Assembly: GCA_039821605.1 (NCBI GenBank)
Contig: JBCBNV010000004.1
Coordinates: 434,001-498,000 of the forward strand
Source: CALBPI01 sp039821605
GTDB lineage: Bacteria > Pseudomonadota > Gammaproteobacteria > Steroidobacterales > Woeseiaceae
Direction of reading: 5' to 3'
DNA length: 64,000 nt
Shown: one piece after another, positions 60,081 to 64,000 of the stretch
Position numbering within the stretch: the stretch's first letter is position 1
Layout of the letters: each line of letters opens with the position of its first letter
Position numbers and translations under genes: made by a program
Notes under the pieces: generated by a model
Databases searched by the model: none
The model's input: the letters and a program-made list of their open reading frames with translations, nothing else
Told to the model about the DNA's origin: nothing

Positions 60081-61004
60081 GTGACCGAAGCCGACCGCAC
60101 AGCTCGTGACGGTGTCATCGCGGCGCTCGTTGCCTATCTCACCTGGGGCCTTCTGCCCGCATTCCTGTTACTGATCGTCGTGGTGCCTGCGCCCGAGCTG
60201 CTCGCGCACCGCGTCATCTGGAGCGTGCCGTTCGGTGCCCTGATCATCGGGCTGCGTGCGCAGTGGCCCGAGGTCCGGCGCGCCTTTACGACGCGGCGCA
60301 CTTTCGGCTGGCTCTGCGTGTCAGCGCTGTTCATCGGCATCAACTGGCTCGTGTACATCTACGCCGTGCAGGTCGCGCAGATCTTCCAGGCCAGCCTGGG
60401 CTACTACATCAATCCGCTGCTGCTCGTGCTGGTCGGTGTCGTGTTCTTCGGCGAGAAGCTCGCGGGCTTGCAACTGGCGGCCGTGGTCGCTGCCACAGTC
60501 GGTGTCGCGGTACTCACGTTTTTGGGCGGGGAGCTGCCCTGGATCTCACTGGTGCTGGCCGTGTCGTTCACGATCTATGGCGTGGTGCGCAAGCAAGTCG
60601 TCGTCGGCGGCATGCCGGGTCTGTTCGTCGAGACCGTGTTGTTGTTGCCCTTCGCGCTGGCTTGGGTGGCCTACATCCACATCGAGGGCACGAATCTCTG
60701 GCTCGAGACCGAGACATCAATCTCGCTGCTGCTCATGCTCGCGGGCCCGCTCACCGTCATACCGCTGCTGGGTTTCGCGCTCGCGGCGCGGCGACTGCGG
60801 CTTTCGACGATCGGCTTCATGCAGTTCATCGCGCCGACCATGCAGTTTGGTATCGGTGTTCTCAGCGGCGAGCCGCTTTCGACGGGCCGGCTCGTGTGCA
60901 TGCTGCTGATCTGGCTGGCCGTTGTGCTGTTCTGCGCCGACGGTCTTATCGCGCGCCGGAAGCGCCGCCGCGCTACGTCCCCAGAAGCACCTCGCGCCGG
61001 CTAA
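60081..61004 (+). CDS. rarD: EamA/RarD family transporter
   Basis: The 307-residue protein has ten TM helices in the EamA arrangement, with the RarD signatures GVIAALVAYLTWGLLPAF, LLAHRVIWSVPFG and SLGYYINPLL. It is a small-molecule permease; RarD itself was linked to chloramphenicol sensitivity. The start is a GTG. The 3' end overlaps the convergent symporter gene by 32 bases. Confidence 0.9.
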   Translation: MTEADRTARDGVIAALVAYLTWGLLPAFLLLIVVVPAPELLAHRVIWSVPFGALIIGLRAQWPEVRRAFTTRRTFGWLCVSALFIGINWLVYIYAVQVAQIFQASLGYYINPLLLVLVGVVFFGEKLAGLQLAAVVAATVGVAVLTFLGGELPWISLVLAVSFTIYGVVRKQVVVGGMPGLFVETVLLLPFALAWVAYIHIEGTNLWLETETSISLLLMLAGPLTVIPLLGFALAARRLRLSTIGFMQFIAPTMQFGIGVLSGEPLSTGRLVCMLLIWLAVVLFCADGLIARRKRRRATSPEAPRAG

Positions 61005-62412
61005 GCGTCGCGCGTTTGCCGTACATCGTGAAGTTCAGCGCGAGCGCGCTGACAACACAGAAGATGAGCACGATGAGCATCTGGTGGATGTAGTGGATGG
61101 GCGGCCCTGCGACGAACGTGAAGGTCGCGTAGAGCCCCGTGCCCAAGGCCACGCTCAGGATCACCGCGCGCGCGTCGACGTTGCGGAACATGAGCCCCGT
61201 GATGAACGCCGACAGGATCGGCATGCTCAGCAGCCCGTTGAGCTGCTGCACGAGGTTGATAATGCTGTCGGCGCCCGAGTAGACGGGGACGAGCGCGATG
61301 GCCGTGACCACGAAGCCCAGGCTGATCACCGTATTCATGCGGTGCACGTTGGGCGTGGCGTCGATGTACTTCTCGTGCAGGTCGCAGACGTAGAGCGTGG
61401 CCGACGAGTTGAGCACGCTGTTGAAGCTCGTGAGCACGGCCGCGGCCATCATCGCGGCGAACGCACCGGACATCCAGCCCGGCAACAAGTCGCCGACGAG
61501 TTGGCCGTAGGCTGCGTCACCGATATCGCCGTAGAGTTTGAATGCCGCGATGCCCGGAATCGCGATGATGGCGGGCACGATCAGCAGCCGAATGCCCGCG
61601 GCCGTGAGCACGCCCTTGCGCGCCTCGGCCACGTTGGGCGCCGCCATGGCGCGCTGCGTGATCGTCTGGTTCGTGCTCCAGTAGAAAATTTGGATGAAGA
61701 TCATGCCCGTGAGCAGCGTGTGCCAGGGAATCGGTGAGGCGCTGTCGCCGATGAGCGTGAGCCGGTCGGCGGGGATGCCCGAGAGGTCAAAGTCGATGGC
61801 CGCGAGCGACAGATAGACAACGATGAGCGCCATCGTGAGCAAGCCGATGCCCGAGTAGGTGTCCGACACGGCGACGGCGCGCAGACCGCCGAAAATGGCG
61901 TAAGCGGCGCCAACGACAGCAAACAGTGAGGCGATGACGATCAGCGGCAGCTCGAGCCCGAACATCGACTTCATGAACAGCGAGCCCGTGTAGAGCATGA
62001 TCGGCAGGTAAATGAACACGTTGCCGAGCAGGAACAGGCCCGCGATTGTGGCGCGGATGTGCTTGCTCCCGTAGCGCTTTTCGAGCAGCTCCGTGGTCGT
62101 CGTGCATTCGTAGCGGTAGTAGATGGGGAGGAACACGAAGGCGAGGATGATGAGCCCGACCACGGCCGCGAGTTCCCACCAGGCGATGAGCAGCATCTGG
62201 TTGCCGTTCATGCCCACAAGCTGATCCGTCGAGAGGTTCGTGAGCGTGATCGAGCCCGCCACGAAGAACCAGCTCAGGCCCCCGCTGGCCAGAAAGTACT
62301 CCTTGTTCGAGTCCGTGCTGCGGTCGCCCGAGTGGCGGCACTTCCACCAGGTGGCCAGGCCGATGAGAACCGTAAGGCCGAAGAACACGGCGAGTTGGAG
62401 TGGATCGGTCAT
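60973..62412 (-). CDS. Sodium:solute symporter (SSS family), sugar type
   Basis: The start is set at 62412, overlapping the galT stop (ATGA), giving 479 residues. Thirteen to fourteen TM helices are expected. Signatures: YFLASGGLSWFFVAGSIT, GSLFMKSMFGLEL, IFGGLRAVAVSDTYSG and FYWSTNQTITQRAMAA. The latter two are typical of SGLT-like glucose/galactose transporters. Position directly behind galT supports galactose or galactoside uptake driven by sodium. Confidence 0.9.
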   Translation of the reverse strand: MTDPLQLAVFFGLTVLIGLATWWKCRHSGDRSTDSNKEYFLASGGLSWFFVAGSITLTNLSTDQLVGMNGNQMLLIAWWELAAVVGLIILAFVFLPIYYRYECTTTTELLEKRYGSKHIRATIAGLFLLGNVFIYLPIMLYTGSLFMKSMFGLELPLIVIASLFAVVGAAYAIFGGLRAVAVSDTYSGIGLLTMALIVVYLSLAAIDFDLSGIPADRLTLIGDSASPIPWHTLLTGMIFIQIFYWSTNQTITQRAMAAPNVAEARKGVLTAAGIRLLIVPAIIAIPGIAAFKLYGDIGDAAYGQLVGDLLPGWMSGAFAAMMAAAVLTSFNSVLNSSATLYVCDLHEKYIDATPNVHRMNTVISLGFVVTAIALVPVYSGADSIINLVQQLNGLLSMPILSAFITGLMFRNVDARAVILSVALGTGLYATFTFVAGPPIHYIHQMLIVLIFCVVSALALNFTMYGKRATLSRREVLLGT

Positions 62413-63422
62413 GCGGGTGCTTCGGTCGGGATGGCAGCGCGCAGTCGTTGTGCGGCCTGTTCGGGTGTGAGGTCGCGCTGGGCTTCTGCCATGAGCTCGT
62501 AGCCCACCATGAACTTGCGCACGGTGGCGGAGCGCAGCAGCGGCGGGTAGAAGTGCGCATGAAGTCGCCAGCCGGGTGCAGCACCCGAGGGCACGCTGCT
62601 CCAGCCCATGGAGTAGGGAAACGCTGCCGAGAACAACGCGTCGTAGCCGCGCGTGAGCTGCGAGAGCACGCACGCCAGGTCGTCGCGCGCGCCGTCGCTC
62701 AGAGCATCGATGCCCGCCACATCGTCGCGCGCGATGATCAGTGTCTCGAACGGCCACACGGCCCACCAGGGCACGACTACAAGCCAGTGCGGCGTGTCGA
62801 TGAGCACGCGCTCGCCCTCGGCCACCTCGCGCGTGGCGTAGTCCGCGAGCATGGCCGTGCCATGCGTGGCGTGCCAGGCGCGTTGGGTCTCGCGCTTCTT
62901 CGCGGCCTCGGTCGGCACCGTGTCCGTGGCCCAGATCTGTCCGTGCGGGTGCGGGTTGGAACAGCCCATCATGGCGCCCCGGTTTTCGAAGATCTGCACC
63001 CAGTCGTAGCGCGCTGACAGCTCGGCGTGTTGCGCCGCCCAGGCGTCGACGACGTCGCGAAGTGCCGCCACGGGTAAGGTCGACATCGTCAGGTTGTGGC
63101 TCGGGCTGTAGCAGATCACGCGGCAGGTGCCCGCGACGGGCGCGCGCCCGAGCAGCGGATCGTCGACGGGTGCGCCGCCCGCATCGAGCAGCGCCGGAAA
63201 GTCGTTATCGAAGACCCAGACGCCGTCGTAGTCGGGGTTCTTGACGCCGCCCGCACGCGTGTTGCCCGGGCACAGATAGCAGTCCACGATGTAGGCAGGC
63301 GTGGAGTCGGGCTCGGGCGCCTCGACCTGGCCCTGCCAGGGGCGCTTCGTGCGGTGTGGTGAGACGAGCACCCAGCTGTCGTTGAGCGGGTTGCGGCGTC
63401 GGTGCGGCGCGTCGTCGATCAC
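62409..63422 (-). CDS. galT: Galactose-1-phosphate uridylyltransferase
   Basis: The 337-residue Leloir enzyme has the nucleophile His160 in NPHPHGQIW and the zinc-type segment YLCPGNTRAGG. Substrate-binding stretches are VFDNDFPAL, RVICYSPSHNLTM and WRLHAHFYPPLLR. It transfers UMP from UDP-glucose to galactose 1-phosphate. It follows the beta-galactosidase gene by 67 bases and precedes the symporter by overlap. No galK or galE is in the window. Confidence 0.95.
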   Translation of the reverse strand: MIDDAPHRRRNPLNDSWVLVSPHRTKRPWQGQVEAPEPDSTPAYIVDCYLCPGNTRAGGVKNPDYDGVWVFDNDFPALLDAGGAPVDDPLLGRAPVAGTCRVICYSPSHNLTMSTLPVAALRDVVDAWAAQHAELSARYDWVQIFENRGAMMGCSNPHPHGQIWATDTVPTEAAKKRETQRAWHATHGTAMLADYATREVAEGERVLIDTPHWLVVVPWWAVWPFETLIIARDDVAGIDALSDGARDDLACVLSQLTRGYDALFSAAFPYSMGWSSVPSGAAPGWRLHAHFYPPLLRSATVRKFMVGYELMAEAQRDLTPEQAAQRLRAAIPTEAPA

Positions 63423-63489
63423 GGGGTCTCCGTCAGTCTCTGTGCGCCGGGCGCGACGCGCAGGCGGAGTATGCCAGCCCGCGTGTCGC

Positions 63490-64000
63490 TCACGCAGGCC
63501 ATACGGCCACCTCGCCGGGTGGCAGCGGTGATTGGCCCAGCAGGGGTTTGACGCCCGCGGGCAATCGTTGCGCCGTGTTGCCGTAGTTCACGGCGAACAT
63601 GTGGCCGCCGCGCCGTCGCGTGCGCAAGCCGGCGGGCAGGCGTCGGGTCTCGAGTCCCGAGGCCGCCGCCGCCTCGCCCACGAGGCGCGTGAGCAACGGT
63701 CGCGAGCAGCGCGCGGCGACGTAGGTGCCCGCGTCGCCGTCGTAGGTCACGCCGCGGCCGTCGCGTGTCACAAGACCCGGTGGCGCGGAGGCTTCGACGG
63801 ATTCGAGCCAGTGGTGCACGAAGTCATCGTCACCGCCGCCCTCGATACCGATGTGCACACCGGGCCGTAGCGCGTCGACGCCCGTCACGCGCAGGTCGAC
63901 CAGTGCGCGCAAGGGTCCGGGCGCGAGCCCGTCCGGAATCGCAAACTCGCGTGTCCGGCTGCCCGCGCGAGGGCCCGCGAGCCAGCGCGCACCGCTGGCC
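63490..64000 (-). CDS. GH42-type beta-galactosidase, C-terminal part (runs off window)
   Basis: About 169 residues are present; the start lies beyond the right edge. The segment near the edge, ARWLAGPRAGSRTREFAIP followed by DGLAPGPL, matches the trimerisation domain of GH42 beta-galactosidases, and the end carries the small C-terminal beta domain (GGHMFAVNYGNTAQRLP). The catalytic domain is not visible, so the assignment rests on C-terminal resemblance. Neighbouring galT and the symporter support release of galactose from beta-galactosides. Confidence 0.7.
   Translation of the reverse strand, partial: ASGARWLAGPRAGSRTREFAIPDGLAPGPLRALVDLRVTGVDALRPGVHIGIEGGGDDDFVHHWLESVEASAPPGLVTRDGRGVTYDGDAGTYVAARCSRPLLTRLVGEAAAASGLETRRLPAGLRTRRRGGHMFAVNYGNTAQRLPAGVKPLLGQSPLPPGEVAVWPA

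Overview
The window looks like one contiguous piece of a high-GC, compactly coded gammaproteobacterial chromosome. The supporting evidence is a TonB-dependent receptor, a cyanide-insensitive-type cytochrome bd oxidase, an AtuA/acyl-CoA carboxylase locus, Cpx-like and other OmpR-type two-component systems, lipoproteins with lipoboxes, an NtrC/sigma-54-type promoter and a wax ester synthase. An environmental (marine or soil) oligotroph lineage fits, but the exact order cannot be fixed from sequence alone. No rRNA, tRNA, CRISPR, prophage or transposase gene is visible. Genes commonly overlap by 1-4 bases, and GTG or TTG starts are frequent.

Layout. 1-3.9 kb: translationally coupled AtuA, acyl-CoA carboxylase beta subunit and enoyl-CoA hydratase (branched/terpenoid acyl-CoA catabolism), transcribed leftward. 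4-6 kb: a cold-shock-style RRM protein with its own terminator, and an acyl-CoA synthetase. 6.3-9.3 kb: a GbsR/MarR-type regulator and cydAB. 9.3-13 kb: a PLP decarboxylase, an unknown membrane-anchored protein, a membrane protein/XRE pair behind a very large palindrome, and a frameshifted TMEM175-like channel gene. 13.2-18.7 kb: a TonB receptor with a hydrolase, an aldehyde dehydrogenase and an SDR. 18.7-22.2 kb: glycan-modification genes (GT4, FkbM methyltransferase, GT2) and an exported methyltransferase-like lipoprotein. 22.2-31.4 kb: a VOC protein, acetoacetyl-CoA synthetase, a membrane-bound AraC regulator with an S41 peptidase, a lipoprotein hydrolase and a two-component system. 31.5-39.4 kb: a wax ester synthase/DGAT with a basic tail, an intergenic region that appears to encode an NtrC/sigma-54-driven small RNA, and a leftward operon (VOC, M48 lipoprotein protease, TelA-like coiled-coil protein, DUF6384-like protein, Gly/Phe-tailed coiled-coil protein). 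39.5-48.1 kb: a Spy-like protein, a uridine kinase-like protein, a YeiH-type exporter, a Cpx-like two-component system, a TPR protein and an ABC exporter. 48.1-54.6 kb: palindromic REP-like repeats around CoxS/CoxM-like subunits, a branched-chain aminotransferase, an amidase and azoR/LysR. 54.6-64 kb: a carbohydrate locus (GH13, GH31, aldose epimerase, RarD, an SSS sugar symporter, galT, and the end of a GH42 beta-galactosidase).

How the genes work together. The carbohydrate block reads as hydrolysis of galactosides and alpha-glucosides, sodium-coupled uptake and Leloir processing. The lipid-related genes (atu locus, acyl-CoA synthetase, acetoacetyl-CoA synthetase, WS/DGAT) indicate metabolism of branched acyl chains and storage of neutral lipids. 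The most novel-looking features are three: the putative NtrC/sigma-54 small RNA at 33.1-33.4 kb, the uncharacterised coiled-coil operon beside it, and the nested palindromic element at 48.1-48.7 kb. All functional statements are inferred from sequence; no searches were run.
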